From the NCBI GenBank assembly GCA_022827785.1, contig JAJEIM010000033.1, forward strand, positions 99,729-163,728: DNA of 64,000 nucleotides, given 5' to 3'. This DNA is from Acidimicrobiia bacterium (GTDB lineage: Bacteria; Actinomycetota; Acidimicrobiia; Spongiisociales; Spongiisociaceae). A model generated the notes under the pieces. That model searched no databases and was not told the DNA's origin. It saw only the letters and a list, made by a program, of their open reading frames with translations. A program made the translations under genes and the position numbers. Shown one piece after another: positions 18,341-26,896 of the stretch (positions are counted from its first letter, which is position 1; each line of letters opens with the position of its first letter).

Positions 18341-18424
18341 ATTGCCGGTTCGTTGGCGGGATTCTGGAGTTCTTTCAGCGACCGGTGGCTGTGTGCGCGG
18401 CACTCGGGGCTGACGGGCGGCGGG

Positions 18425-19468
18425 CTAATCCGGTTCGGGCAGGGAGAACCGCCGGAGCATCGACACGAGTTGTTGCCGTACCGGATCGGGCAGCTCGATG
18501 TCGCTTCCCCGGTTGGCGAGCCGCGCCTCGGCCTCCGGCTCGCCCGGATAGAGAACCGGTTGCGACTCGTCGGCCAGCCGGGTGTCCTTGAGGTGCTCGG
18601 TAAGGATCGAGGAGCGCTCCTCGAGCTCGGCCATGGGCACGAAGAGCTCGGGATCGATCACGACGATCATGGAATCGTTGCTGAAAGAACGGGCCGGGTC
18701 GCCCGAGATACCCCCGCCCGACATCACCCCGGCCAGCAACTCCACCATGAAAGCGAGCGCATAGCCCTTGTGTCCTTCGGCTCTTCCGAGGGGGAGCAAC
18801 GCTCCCCCTTCGGCGAAGTCCTCCGGATCGGTGGACGGGTTCCCGTCGGAGTCGAGGATCCAGCCGGGCGGTGTCGGCACTCCCCGCGCCCGATACACGC
18901 GCACCTTGCCCTCCGCCGCGACCGAGGTGGCCATGTCGAGCAGGAAGGGTCCGGCCAGACCGGACGGCACCGACATGGCGATCGGGTTGGAGCACAGCCT
19001 CCGCTCCGTGCCCCGGAAAGGCGCCTGGTTGATACCGTGGCCGCCGCCGTTGGTGAAGATCATCGACACCAGGCCCGCCCCGGCCACCTGCTCGGCGTAG
19101 CGGCCCAGCCGTCCGATGTGCTTCACACGGCGGACGGTCACCACGCTGACGCCGGCGGTCCGGGCCTTCTCGATGGCCAGGTCGGTGGCGAAGGTGGCGA
19201 CCACCTGGCCGAGGGCCCAGCCGCCGTCGACCTGCGCGGTGGTGGGTGTCTCGTTGACGATCCGGGCACCGGCGTCGGGGATCAGTTCGCCCCGGTGAGC
19301 CGCCTCGATGTAGTCCCACAGCCTTATGACCCCGTGGGAATGGTGCCCGAGGATGTCGTTGTCGACCAGATGGTCCGCCACCAGCCGAGCGTCATGGCCG
19401 GACGCTCCGGCCGCGCGGAGAATCGCAGTACACATGTCCTCGAGCCGGGTGGGAGAGACCTTCCACAT
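18425..19468 (-). CDS. Malate/L-lactate dehydrogenase (Ldh2) family oxidoreductase
   Basis: 347 residues of the NAD(P)-dependent Ldh2 family, which includes ureidoglycolate, malate, sulfolactate and delta-piperideine-carboxylate enzymes and is unrelated to classical MDH/LDH. Visible are NDILGHHSHGVIRL with the catalytic His (about residue 43), TTAQVDGGWALGQV, SVVTVRRVKHIGRLG, and LLDMATSVAAEGKV. Start supported by AAAGGACG upstream. Divergent from the Mo-hydroxylase operon across a structured intergenic region, so shared regulation is plausible. Purine or heterocycle catabolism would fit (ureidoglycolate-type role) but is inference. Confidence 0.85.
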   Translation of the reverse strand: MWKVSPTRLEDMCTAILRAAGASGHDARLVADHLVDNDILGHHSHGVIRLWDYIEAAHRGELIPDAGARIVNETPTTAQVDGGWALGQVVATFATDLAIEKARTAGVSVVTVRRVKHIGRLGRYAEQVAGAGLVSMIFTNGGGHGINQAPFRGTERRLCSNPIAMSVPSGLAGPFLLDMATSVAAEGKVRVYRARGVPTPPGWILDSDGNPSTDPEDFAEGGALLPLGRAEGHKGYALAFMVELLAGVMSGGGISGDPARSFSNDSMIVVIDPELFVPMAELEERSSILTEHLKDTRLADESQPVLYPGEPEAEARLANRGSDIELPDPVRQQLVSMLRRFSLPEPD

Positions 19469-19525
19469 TCAGCGCGTCCTTTCGGTTCCGGCGGCGGGTG
19501 CTCATGCCGCGTCGCTATACGGGGC

Positions 19526-19668
19526 GGCAGGCCGCAACGCTAGTGGCCTGCCGGCGTCGGGCGCCGACGGCAGGCAGGGTATGCCAGGTTGCTTCGGCTG
19601 GCACATCACTAGAACCCAACGGGCAGATCGCGAGGCAATCTGCTCACGCACAGCCCGATTGATCGGGC
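19526..19668. promoter_or_regulatory. Structured divergent region with mutually exclusive hairpins
   Basis: Between the Ldh2 gene and the Mo-hydroxylase operon. CGGCAGGCC (19525-19533) can pair with GGCCTGCCG (19545-19553), or the latter can instead pair with CGGCAGGC (19568-19575) enclosing CGTCGG/CCGACG. Further hairpins follow: TGCCAG/CTGGCA (19582-19603) and the palindrome GCCCGATTGATCGGGC (19653-19668). Such competition is typical of riboswitches or attenuators, and the last palindrome also looks like an operator. A Moco-responsive element would suit the operon, but I do not recognise the Moco motif. Confidence 0.45.
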
Positions 19669-19841
19669 AGGACTTGGCGAAGCGGACGTAACCATTGACG
19701 GGAACCGGCAAGGGGGTGCCGGCCGGTGTCGCGCTGTGCTCGGAGACGCGCGTGCCTGCTACCCTGCGGGCCGTCCTCCGGGGGTTCGACAGCGCCTTTG
19801 TCCTGCTCTCCGGAAGAGGAGCCACGAGTTTCGGTTGTGCC

Positions 19842-20705
19842 ATGAGATATGCCGCCCCCACATCCATCGAAGAGGCCGTTTCGGTCCTGGCCGGTGACGT
19901 CCATGCCCAGGTGTACGCCGGGGCCACCGACTTCATTCCCCAGCTACGGATGGGCCGGCCGGAGCCCGGTGTGGCAGTCGATCTGAAGCGGATCGACCGG
20001 CTGACCGGCCTTCGCCGGGAAGGGGACAGCTGGGTGATCGGCGCTGCCACCCCTTCGGCACGGCTGGGCGAGGAGGAGGACCTGGTCGCCGAGTTGCCGG
20101 GCCTGGTGGAGGCCGCGGCCCTGATCGGATCGGACCAGATCCAGAGCCGCGCCAGCCTGGGCGGCAACCTCTGCAATGCCTCACCGGCCGCCGACTCCGT
20201 TCCGGCCATGGTGGTCAACAACGGACGGGCGGTGATAGCCGGACCCGCAGGCATGAGGACCATACCGGTGGCATCGGTGGTCACGGGCCCCGGCAGCACG
20301 TCGCTGGCCGCGGACGAGTTCCTCGTCGAGTTCGTGTTCGACCGTCCCCCGCCCCGCACCGCCGACGCCTACCTGCGGTTCATCCCCCGCACCGAGATGG
20401 ACATCGCAGTGGTCGGCGCCGGCGCCCGCCTCACGCTTGACGAGGCAGGAAGGTGCCGGGAGGTGTCGGTCGCTCTGGGAGCCGTGGCGCCCACGGTGGT
20501 CATGGTGCCGGCGGCGGCCGGCATTCTGGTGGGCCACCCGCTCACCGACGAGGCCCTGAAACGGGTGGCGGCGGAGGCCTCGGCGGTCTGCAACCCCATC
20601 GACGACAAGCGCGGCACCAAGGCCTACCGACGGCAGGTGGCCGGAGTACTGGCGGTGAGAGCCCTCAGGCTGGCGGCCGACCGCGCGGCCCGGACCGGCT
20701 CATGA
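19842..20705 (+). CDS. Mo-hydroxylase FAD-binding medium subunit (CoxM/CutM family)
   Basis: 287 residues matching the FAD subunit of the xanthine dehydrogenase/CO dehydrogenase family. The N-terminus MRYAAPTSIEEAV is typical; YAGATDFIPQLR near residue 28 and ASLGGNLCNASPAADS near residue 107 are the two FAD-pyrophosphate motifs. A CO_deh_flav C-terminal domain follows. I chose the ATG at 19842 because the protein aligns with family N-termini from there, although an in-frame extension upstream exists and no close ribosome-binding site is visible. First gene of a four-gene operon with the 2Fe-2S, molybdopterin and MoaD-like genes. Confidence 0.9.
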   Translation: MRYAAPTSIEEAVSVLAGDVHAQVYAGATDFIPQLRMGRPEPGVAVDLKRIDRLTGLRREGDSWVIGAATPSARLGEEEDLVAELPGLVEAAALIGSDQIQSRASLGGNLCNASPAADSVPAMVVNNGRAVIAGPAGMRTIPVASVVTGPGSTSLAADEFLVEFVFDRPPPRTADAYLRFIPRTEMDIAVVGAGARLTLDEAGRCREVSVALGAVAPTVVMVPAAAGILVGHPLTDEALKRVAAEASAVCNPIDDKRGTKAYRRQVAGVLAVRALRLAADRAARTGS

Positions 20706-20732
20706 AGCCCCTGCACCAGTGAGGATTACGGT

Positions 20733-21221
20733 ATGAGCAGAACGCACGTCACCTGCACCATCAACGGCGACCCCGCCGAGTTCCTGTGCGACAGCGATCA
20801 GACCCTCCTGGACGCCCTGCGTGACGTGGTCGGGCTGATGGGAGTGAAGGAAGGCTGCGCCACCGGCGACTGCGGGGCGTGTTCGGCCATCCTCGACGGA
20901 CGGCTCACCTGCTCCTGCCTGGTCTTCGCCCCCGAGGCGGAGGCGGCGACGATCGAGACGGTCGAGGGGATGGCCGGCCCCGATGGTCTCCACCCGCTCC
21001 AGGATGCCTTCCTGGAAGGAGCGGCCTTGCAGTGTGGGATATGCACGCCCGGTTTCCTGGTGGCGGGCAAGGCGCTGCTGGACCGCAACCCCGACCCTGA
21101 CGAGGAAGAGGTGCGCTACGCCATCGCCGGCAACCTCTGCCGGTGCACCGGGTATGACAAGATCGTGCGGTCGATCCTCGACGCGGCCGCCCAGATGAGA
21201 GAAGCCGCCCCGGCTTCATAA
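20733..21221 (+). CDS. Mo-hydroxylase 2Fe-2S small subunit (CoxS family)
   Basis: 162 residues. The N-terminal plant-type ferredoxin domain carries GCATGDCGACS with a further Cys at about residue 60, and the C-terminal helical domain has CGIC and CRC motifs (ALQCGICTPG, GNLCRCTGY), which gives both 2Fe-2S clusters. It relays electrons from the Mo site to the FAD subunit. The gene lies 27 nt after the FAD subunit and 15 nt before the large subunit, in medium, small, large order. Confidence 0.95.
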   Translation: MSRTHVTCTINGDPAEFLCDSDQTLLDALRDVVGLMGVKEGCATGDCGACSAILDGRLTCSCLVFAPEAEAATIETVEGMAGPDGLHPLQDAFLEGAALQCGICTPGFLVAGKALLDRNPDPDEEEVRYAIAGNLCRCTGYDKIVRSILDAAAQMREAAPAS

Positions 21222-21236
21222 GGCAAAGGAGAAGGC

Positions 21237-23516
21237 GTGACCGCTACCGCAACCACCACCGATCCCCAGCCGAGCTACAAGTGGGTGGGCACCCGTCCGG
21301 TCCGCCATGATGGTCTGGACAAGGTGACCGGCCGGGCCAGGTACGGTGCCGACCTGAACCTGCCCGGGATGCTGATCGGTGCGGTGCTCCGGTCTCCCCA
21401 CGCCCACGCCCGCATCCTCGCCATCGACAACTCCGCGGCCGAGGCGATGGAGGGAGTCCGGGCGGTGGTGACGGGCGCCGACTTCCCGATGCTCGAGTCC
21501 GAGATGGGCGGGAGCGGGGAGGAGTTCGTCGACTTCCGCGACCTGTGCCGCAACGTGATGGCGCGTGACAAGGTCCTCTACGAAGGCCATGCGCTGGCCG
21601 CTGTGGCCGCCACCTCCCGCCGGGAAGCGCTGGCGGCGCTGGATGCCATCAAGGTCGATTACGAGGTCCTCCCCCACGTGCTCGACGTGTCCCTGGCCAT
21701 GGCGCCCGATGCCCCGATCCTCCACGAGGACATGATCACCGAAGGGGTGGATCCGGCTCCCGATGGGCCCTCCAACGTGGCCGACCGCTACGTGATCGAC
21801 CGTGGGGACATCGAGAAGGGCTTCGCCGAGGCCGATGTGATCGTGGAGCGGGAGTTCGTCACCCAGCCGGTCCACCAGGGCTACATCGAACCCCATGCCG
21901 TGGTGGCGGATGTGGGCGAGGACGGCAAGGCCACCGTCTTCTGCTCCTCCCAGGGCCATTTCATGGTGCGGTCCTTCACCGCCCGGCTGCTCGGTTGGGA
22001 GCCGTCCCGGGTCAAGGTGATACCGGCCGAGATCGGCGGCGGCTTCGGCGGCAAGACGACCGTGTACGTGGAGCCGGTGGCGACTCGCCTGTCGCAGAAG
22101 GCCGGCCGCCCGGTCAAGATCGTCATGACCCGCGACGAGGTGTTCCGGGCCACCGGTCCCACCTCCGGGTGCAAGATAAGTCTCAAGGTGGGCGCCACCA
22201 GGGACGGCAGGCTGACCGCGGTGTCCGGGTCCATGGCATACCAGGCGGGCGCCTTCAAGGGTTCGCCGGCAAGCCTGGGATGCATGTGCGCCTTCGCCCC
22301 CTACGCGATCGAGAACGTGTTCCTGGAGGGCCTCGACGTGGTGGTCAACATGCCGAAGGTGGCCGCCTACCGGGCGCCCGGCGCGCCGATGGCCTCGTTC
22401 GCCTCCGAGACGTTGCTGGACGAGATCGCGGAGGAGTTGGGCATGGACCCGCTCGAGTTCCGACTCCGTAACGCCGCAGAGGAGGGCGTGCGGTCCGTCT
22501 ACGGGCCGATCTTCAAGCGGATCGGCTTCAAGGAGACTGTGGAGGCGGTCCGCGACCACCCGCAATACTCGATCGAGCTCGGACCCAACCAGGGCCGGGG
22601 GGTGGCGAGCGGCTTCTGGTTCAACTTCGGGGGCAGCTCGAGCGCCACCGTCCACATCAACGAGGACGGGTCCGCCTCGGTGCTCACCGGCAGTCCCGAC
22701 ATCGGTGGGAGCCGGGCCTCGATGGCGCTGATGGCCGCGGAGGAACTGGGCATCGACATCTACGACATCAGCCCTATCGTCAGCGACACCGAATCGGTCG
22801 GCTTCACCGATGTCACCGGAGGGAGCCGGGTCACCCACGCCACCGGCATGGCGGTCATCGATGCCTGCCGCAAGGTGGTGGCCGACCTGCGAGCCCGGGC
22901 GGCCAAGGTCTGGGATGTCGATGTCTCGGAAGTCGAGTGGGTGGACGGACGGGCGCAGCACGTCTCCGGGGACCGGGCGCCCATCACCGCCAGAGATCTG
23001 GCCGCCGACGCCGCCGGGACGGGCGGCCCGATCACCGCCAGCGCCGCCGTGAACGCGCGGGGCGCGGGCGCCGCCTTCTCGACCCAGGTATGCGACGTCG
23101 AGGTCGATCCCGAGACGGGCGCCGTGAAGATCCTCCGCTACACCACCGCCCAGGATGCCGGGCGGGCCATCCACCCGAGCTACGTCGAGGGACAGATGCA
23201 GGGTGGCGTGGCACAGGGAATCGGCTGGGCGCTCAACGAGGAATACATCTTCGACAGCGGCGGGACCATGGAGAACCCGGGATTCCTGGACTACCGGATG
23301 CCGGTCGCCTCCGACCTGCCGATGATCGACACGGTGATCGTCGAGGTACCCAATCCGGGGCACCCCTACGGAGTGCGCGGCGTGGGCGAGGTCGGCATCG
23401 TGCCCCCAATGGCGGCGGTGGCGAACGCCATCCACGACGCCACCGGCCTGCGGCTGAGCGAGTTGCCTATGTCGCCTGTGAAAGTGCTGGAGGCAATCGG
23501 AGCCAACGGGGGCTGA
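21237..23516 (+). CDS. Mo-hydroxylase molybdopterin-binding large subunit
   Basis: 759 residues, full family length. An a/b-hammerhead N-terminal domain (VGTRPVRHDGLDKVTGRARYG opening) is followed by the molybdopterin domains with EIGGGFGGKT near residue 265, AAYRAPGAP near 378, and GVRGVGEVGI near 713 with the putative catalytic Glu. GTG start preceded by AAAGGAGAAGGC. No CoxL-type AYRCSFR active-site loop is present, so it is not a form I CO dehydrogenase. A xanthine, purine or other heterocycle hydroxylase is more likely. It is the complete counterpart of the partial gene at the window start, but not its recent duplicate. Confidence 0.93.
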   Translation: MTATATTTDPQPSYKWVGTRPVRHDGLDKVTGRARYGADLNLPGMLIGAVLRSPHAHARILAIDNSAAEAMEGVRAVVTGADFPMLESEMGGSGEEFVDFRDLCRNVMARDKVLYEGHALAAVAATSRREALAALDAIKVDYEVLPHVLDVSLAMAPDAPILHEDMITEGVDPAPDGPSNVADRYVIDRGDIEKGFAEADVIVEREFVTQPVHQGYIEPHAVVADVGEDGKATVFCSSQGHFMVRSFTARLLGWEPSRVKVIPAEIGGGFGGKTTVYVEPVATRLSQKAGRPVKIVMTRDEVFRATGPTSGCKISLKVGATRDGRLTAVSGSMAYQAGAFKGSPASLGCMCAFAPYAIENVFLEGLDVVVNMPKVAAYRAPGAPMASFASETLLDEIAEELGMDPLEFRLRNAAEEGVRSVYGPIFKRIGFKETVEAVRDHPQYSIELGPNQGRGVASGFWFNFGGSSSATVHINEDGSASVLTGSPDIGGSRASMALMAAEELGIDIYDISPIVSDTESVGFTDVTGGSRVTHATGMAVIDACRKVVADLRARAAKVWDVDVSEVEWVDGRAQHVSGDRAPITARDLAADAAGTGGPITASAAVNARGAGAAFSTQVCDVEVDPETGAVKILRYTTAQDAGRAIHPSYVEGQMQGGVAQGIGWALNEEYIFDSGGTMENPGFLDYRMPVASDLPMIDTVIVEVPNPGHPYGVRGVGEVGIVPPMAAVANAIHDATGLRLSELPMSPVKVLEAIGANGG

Positions 23517-23517
23517 C

Positions 23518-23763
23518 ATGGCCCGGGTGATCTTCGGATCGGCGCTCCGGCGTTACACCGGAGGGGTCGAGGAGGTCGAGGTCGAGGCCACCACGGTGCG
23601 CTCGCTGATCAACGCCCTGGACCGGCGGTTCCCCGGCCTGGGAGAGCATCTGGGGTCGGGCCTGGCCGTGGCGATCGACGGCGAGATCATGGCCGACGCC
23701 CTCTACGAGCCGGTCCCCGAGGGAGCCGAGGTCCACTTCCTGCCGCCCATAGGAGGCGGCTGA
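23518..23763 (+). CDS. MoaD/ThiS-like small sulfur-carrier protein
   Basis: 81 residues of the ubiquitin-like beta-grasp family. It starts MARVIFGSALRRYTGG, and the LPPIGGG C-terminus supplies the Gly-Gly tail that is thiocarboxylated. MoaD proteins donate sulfur to the molybdopterin dithiolene. The ATG starts 1 nt after the large-subunit stop, so it is part of the operon. A dedicated carrier may supply cofactor sulfur to this hydroxylase; a cysteine or tungsten pathway carrier is an alternative. One extra Gly follows the GG. Confidence 0.8.
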   Translation: MARVIFGSALRRYTGGVEEVEVEATTVRSLINALDRRFPGLGEHLGSGLAVAIDGEIMADALYEPVPEGAEVHFLPPIGGG

Positions 23764-23835
23764 CCGACACTTGCCGCATCCCCCTCAGCCACGAGCGCGG
23801 CGATCGCGGTGATCCACTCACCCTGTCGTAGCGAA

Positions 23836-24155
23836 GGCCCGGAAAATGTCACACCCCGTCTATACGTTGCCTGTCGCCAAGCACCTACACCGGACGCCAG
23901 CGTCTCACCGATCGGAGCGGCCCGGCCCGCAGGGAACATTCACAGGCTCCGAAGGGGCGAACCCGCCGTGACCCGGCCGCAACCCGGGCATGGCCGAACA
24001 CACCCCAAGCCAAGGACAGGTGGTGGCGGGGGAGGGCCCGGCGCGGAGCACCGATTTTCGCGACTTAACGAACTTTGGGCGGAGGACACCGCCAGCGGAT
24101 CCCGGAACCTCAGGAACACCGCACCGCTAACGGTGTCCTGAGCCTGAGGTTCGGT
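23836..24155 (+). repeat. Dispersed repeat family, copy R2
   Basis: About 320 bp, closely matching R1 (18021-18340) from GGAAAATGTCACACCCC to CCTGAGCCTGAGGTTCGG with scattered substitutions. Again it sits in a convergent gap, between the MoaD-like gene and the cupin gene. It accounts for most of the 430-bp gap. Confidence 0.85.
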
Positions 24156-24194
24156 GCTTTGCGACGGGCGGTCGGGGAGTTTCGGAATCCGTCT

Positions 24195-24593
24195 CTAGCT
24201 GAAGTGGGCGTCGATCACGTCCTGCTCTGCGCCTGACGGGCTGTACATCCAGAACAGTTTCACCGGGGTGTCGCCGGTGTTGAAGAACTGGTGGCTGACT
24301 CCGGGCGGCGTGAAGACGACCGTGCCGGGACCGGTGACGATCTCCCGGTCGCCCACCGTGGCCCGACCCCGGCCCTCGGAGAACATCCAGATCTCGGCGG
24401 CGTCCGGATGCGTGTGCAGGCTCCCCATCTGGCCGGGCGGTACCTCGCAGGTGCCTATGGCGAAATCTCCGATGCCCGGCTGGAGGAGGGGCGACAGCAG
24501 TGCTTTCACATGGCGCACGAACGGTTCCGGTGTGGTGAGGCCCACCCCATCCGCCTCGGTCGTCACGATCGGTGTACCCGGCTCGTAGGTCAT
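24195..24593 (-). CDS. Cupin-domain protein
   Basis: 132 residues, single conserved-barrel cupin. Metal ligands are visible as H60 and H62 with E67 (LHTHPDAAEIWMF), plus a later His in FTPPGVSHQFFNTG. Such small cupins act as dioxygenases, isomerases or sugar/ligand-binding modules. Downstream of the flavin monooxygenase by 47 nt on the same strand, so probably last gene of the osmC operon. A sulfur-compound dioxygenase role would fit that operon but cannot be shown. Confidence 0.8.
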   Translation of the reverse strand: MTYEPGTPIVTTEADGVGLTTPEPFVRHVKALLSPLLQPGIGDFAIGTCEVPPGQMGSLHTHPDAAEIWMFSEGRGRATVGDREIVTGPGTVVFTPPGVSHQFFNTGDTPVKLFWMYSPSGAEQDVIDAHFS

Positions 24594-24640
24594 CCGCCTG
24601 CCTCCTCGCTTGCGTCCCGGCGCCGGCGCCGACTATCGGG

Positions 24641-25894
24641 TCAGCCGACTCCCACCGGCACCCGGGCTTCAAGATACGCGGCCAGGTGATCCACCAGGTC
24701 GCGGGCGTCGTCCTCGGCACCGTGGATGAAACTCGACTTGCGGCGGCGCAGGAAGTTCAGCCCGATCACATACAGGCCCGGTGACCCGCTCACCACCCCG
24801 CCTTCGTGCCGGATCCGGCCCTTGTAGTCCAGCACGGGGACATGGAGCCACGAGTAGTCGGGGCGGTATCCGGTCGCCCACAGAACGGTGCGGATGTTCT
24901 CCTTCGCCAGATCGATCAACAGCGGCGGAGAGGTCTCCACCCGCGTGCGCTCGAAACGATGGGGTGGCTCGTACCGGCCGTCCAACCCGTTCTCGGTTAC
25001 CCATTCGTCGATGGTGGTAAGCAGGCGGTTCATCTTGAGGTCCGAGCGGGTGACCTTGTTGTTGAGGGAACCGGAAAGCTGGGCCTTCCCGTCCCTTATC
25101 CCGGCCAGGCGTCCCACCATGCGCACCCCCTGATCGGTGAGGGCGTTGAGGTCGAGGGACTTGCGCTCCGGGGATCCGACCAGCTGCGGAGAGGGAACCG
25201 TGCGGGCCCGGAGGATGTCGTCCACCTCGTCGTAGCGCTCATCGGATACGCCGGTCACGTCCATCCAGTACCGGATATCCCGGCCCCTGTAGATCCTGGG
25301 CATGCGGACATGCTCCCCCACCGACACGGTGACCGGACGTCCGGATCGATGGATCTCCTCGGCCAGCTGGACGCCGGTGGCGGACACTCCCGCCACCAGC
25401 ACGCCTCCATCGTCCAGATCGGAGGGGCGGCGGTACTCGAGCGGGGTCACCGAACGAACCGTGTCGGGGAGGGCGGCCGCGATGGGAGGCACCTTGGGCA
25501 GGTTGAAGCCTCCGCTGGCCAGTATCACCGACCGGCACTGCCACGTGCCGCGATCGGTCACCACCTCGTACCCGTCACCGTCCGGCCGGACCGAGGTGAC
25601 GGTGGTGAGCGTACGGAGCGGCGGGTTCACCAACCGGGCGTACCGGTCGATGAAGCCCACCAGCTCCGTCACGGTCATGAAGCCGTCGGGATCGTCACCG
25701 TCGTAAGCGAGGCCGGGCAGGCTGACCTGCCAGTTGGGGGTCAGCAGCCGCAGGGAGTCCCAGCGTTCGGTCCGCCAGGTGTTGGCCACCTCTCCCCGCT
25801 CCAGGACCACATGGTCGACGCCCCGAGCAGACAGGAAGTAGCTCGCCGATAAGCCGGTGTGACCGGCCCCGATCACGACGGTGGTGGTACGCAT
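24641..25894 (-). CDS. FAD/NADPH-dependent flavoprotein monooxygenase (CzcO-like)
   Basis: 417 residues. N-terminal FAD dinucleotide motif VVIGAGHTGLSASYFL (residues 5-20), NADPH-binding GVSATGVQLAEEI near residue 170, and the ATGYRPDYSW segment near 340 typical of flavin-containing/Baeyer-Villiger-type monooxygenases. These enzymes oxygenate ketones or N- and S-containing substrates. ATG start with GAGGT upstream. It begins 23 nt after osmC, so co-transcription behind the cysteine leader is likely, which would favour a sulfur substrate (inference). Confidence 0.85.
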   Translation of the reverse strand: MRTTTVVIGAGHTGLSASYFLSARGVDHVVLERGEVANTWRTERWDSLRLLTPNWQVSLPGLAYDGDDPDGFMTVTELVGFIDRYARLVNPPLRTLTTVTSVRPDGDGYEVVTDRGTWQCRSVILASGGFNLPKVPPIAAALPDTVRSVTPLEYRRPSDLDDGGVLVAGVSATGVQLAEEIHRSGRPVTVSVGEHVRMPRIYRGRDIRYWMDVTGVSDERYDEVDDILRARTVPSPQLVGSPERKSLDLNALTDQGVRMVGRLAGIRDGKAQLSGSLNNKVTRSDLKMNRLLTTIDEWVTENGLDGRYEPPHRFERTRVETSPPLLIDLAKENIRTVLWATGYRPDYSWLHVPVLDYKGRIRHEGGVVSGSPGLYVIGLNFLRRRKSSFIHGAEDDARDLVDHLAAYLEARVPVGVG

Positions 25895-25917
25895 CCGATG
25901 ACCTCGAATCGGGTGTC

Positions 25918-26472
25918 TCAGTTGACGCTTACGGTCACGTTGGTGGGGTTGGTCATGATGTCGAAGACCGCCGAGATCTTCTGCGACTGCGCCACCAGCG
26001 CCTCGAGATCAGCCTCGCTCGTGTCGTCGGCATCGATCTGGTAGTTGACCCGGACGTCGTTGAACCCGTTCCTGACATCGGGGTCCGCTCCGAGGATGCC
26101 CCCGATATTCATGTCGGCTTCGAGCGTCGCCTTGACCGAGCGGAGCTTGATCTCGCGGTTCTCGGCCACCGCGGCCACGCCGGCGGTCAGGCAACTGGCC
26201 AGGCCTGCCAGCACGATCTCCACGGGAGTGGCGGCATTGTCCTCCGCGTTGAACTCCAGCGGGTGGTCGGCCTCGAACTCGTAGGTCCCCTTGTGGTTGC
26301 GCTCCTCGCCGAGACCGAAGTAGCCGTCGATCTTCGTCTTGCTGTGGGTTCCGTGGACCCACTCGTTCGAGGCCCTCCACGTGTAGTCGCCGGCGGCCGG
26401 TGTCTCCCCGACCACTCCCCGCGCGAACAGCAGGTGGGCCGTATCGACCCCGTTGATGTCACCAGTGCTCAT
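25918..26472 (-). CDS. OsmC/Ohr-family protein with one conserved cysteine
   Basis: 184 residues of the OsmC fold, a family of thiol-dependent peroxidases for organic hydroperoxides. The LAGLASCLTAGVAAVAENRE helix carries the first redox Cys. The usual second Cys, in a C-P- helix near the C-terminus, seems replaced by Ser in VAQSQKISAVFD, so the standard two-Cys cycle cannot run as described for Ohr/OsmC. It may act as a one-Cys enzyme or use external thiols. Start supported by AAGGAG 9 nt upstream. First gene of an operon with the monooxygenase and cupin, behind an approximately 415-nt leader. Confidence 0.85.
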   Translation of the reverse strand: MSTGDINGVDTAHLLFARGVVGETPAAGDYTWRASNEWVHGTHSKTKIDGYFGLGEERNHKGTYEFEADHPLEFNAEDNAATPVEIVLAGLASCLTAGVAAVAENREIKLRSVKATLEADMNIGGILGADPDVRNGFNDVRVNYQIDADDTSEADLEALVAQSQKISAVFDIMTNPTNVTVSVN

Positions 26473-26613
26473 TGTTCTTCTCCTTAGTGATTCCGTTGGA
26501 AACGGTTGGTTCTCTTGCGTTCTGTACCAGTTCGGGTCCGGTTTCCGTCCTGAAAGATCCGGAACGTCAAGCGACAGATCGGGATCGAGGACCCGTGGCT
26601 GGGTGGCCTTGTT

Positions 26614-26679
26614 GGCTCCCGGGTGGTGGCGTGGTTACGGGCGGTTGCCAGGACCGCCCGGGTGGATCACCCGGGAGCC
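26614..26679 (-). promoter_or_regulatory. Attenuator-like competing hairpins upstream of osmC
   Basis: Read on the minus strand, segment A (26679-26668, GGCTCCCGGGTG) can form an 8-bp hairpin with the adjacent segment B (26664-26657, CACCCGGG). It can instead form a perfect 12-bp pairing with the downstream segment C (26625-26614, CACCCGGGAGCC). A GGGCGGT/ACCGCCC hairpin overlaps B. A and B lie inside the leader reading frame, just after its Cys codons; C follows its stop. This is the classical geometry of ribosome-position-dependent attenuation. Confidence 0.6.
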
Positions 26680-26733
26680 TGGACAACACATGCACCTGCT
26701 GGATGCTGGAGGCTTGAAGTGCAGGCGATCCAT
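26635..26733 (-). CDS. Putative cysteine-responsive leader peptide
   Basis: A 32-residue reading frame (ATG to TAA) opening MDRLHFKPP and containing an RCMCC cluster (Cys 14, 16 and 17), followed by Pro/Gly-rich residues. A GAGAGGAG ribosome-binding site lies 10 nt before the ATG. It falls inside the 5' leader of the osmC operon, downstream of a good sigma70 promoter (26897-26925). Short Cys-cluster leader frames that attenuate sulfur genes are known from mycobacteria. Here ribosome stalling at the Cys codons would cover segment A of the overlapping hairpins. No protein homology evidence; the call rests on position, Cys cluster and RNA geometry. Confidence 0.6.
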   Translation of the reverse strand: MDRLHFKPPASSRCMCCPGSRVIHPGGPGNRP

Positions 26734-26896
26734 GTGTGACAGTCTCCTCTCGCTTGTACGCGCTCGTCGAGCGCCGCGAGCGGAATCCCGCCTCGGCAGT
26801 CTCATCGATCAGGCATTGGCACCGCTCTTGTCGGTTGCCGCGGCTTCAAAGGGCCTGTCCCTCCACCGCTCTGGATGAGCGCGTTGTAACGGCAGA

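Noticed and set aside
21237..23516. Form I CO dehydrogenase
   Set aside because: The AYRCSFR loop is missing, so CO oxidation is not supported.
18021..24155. Open frames through R1/R2/R3 as a conserved protein
   Set aside because: The frame is not kept in R4-R6, lacks ribosome-binding sites, and substitutions do not favour codon third positions.
26600..26690. SAM riboswitch before osmC
   Set aside because: A GGCAACC string is present, but the SAM-I/IV core stems are not; the leader-peptide attenuator explains the hairpins better.
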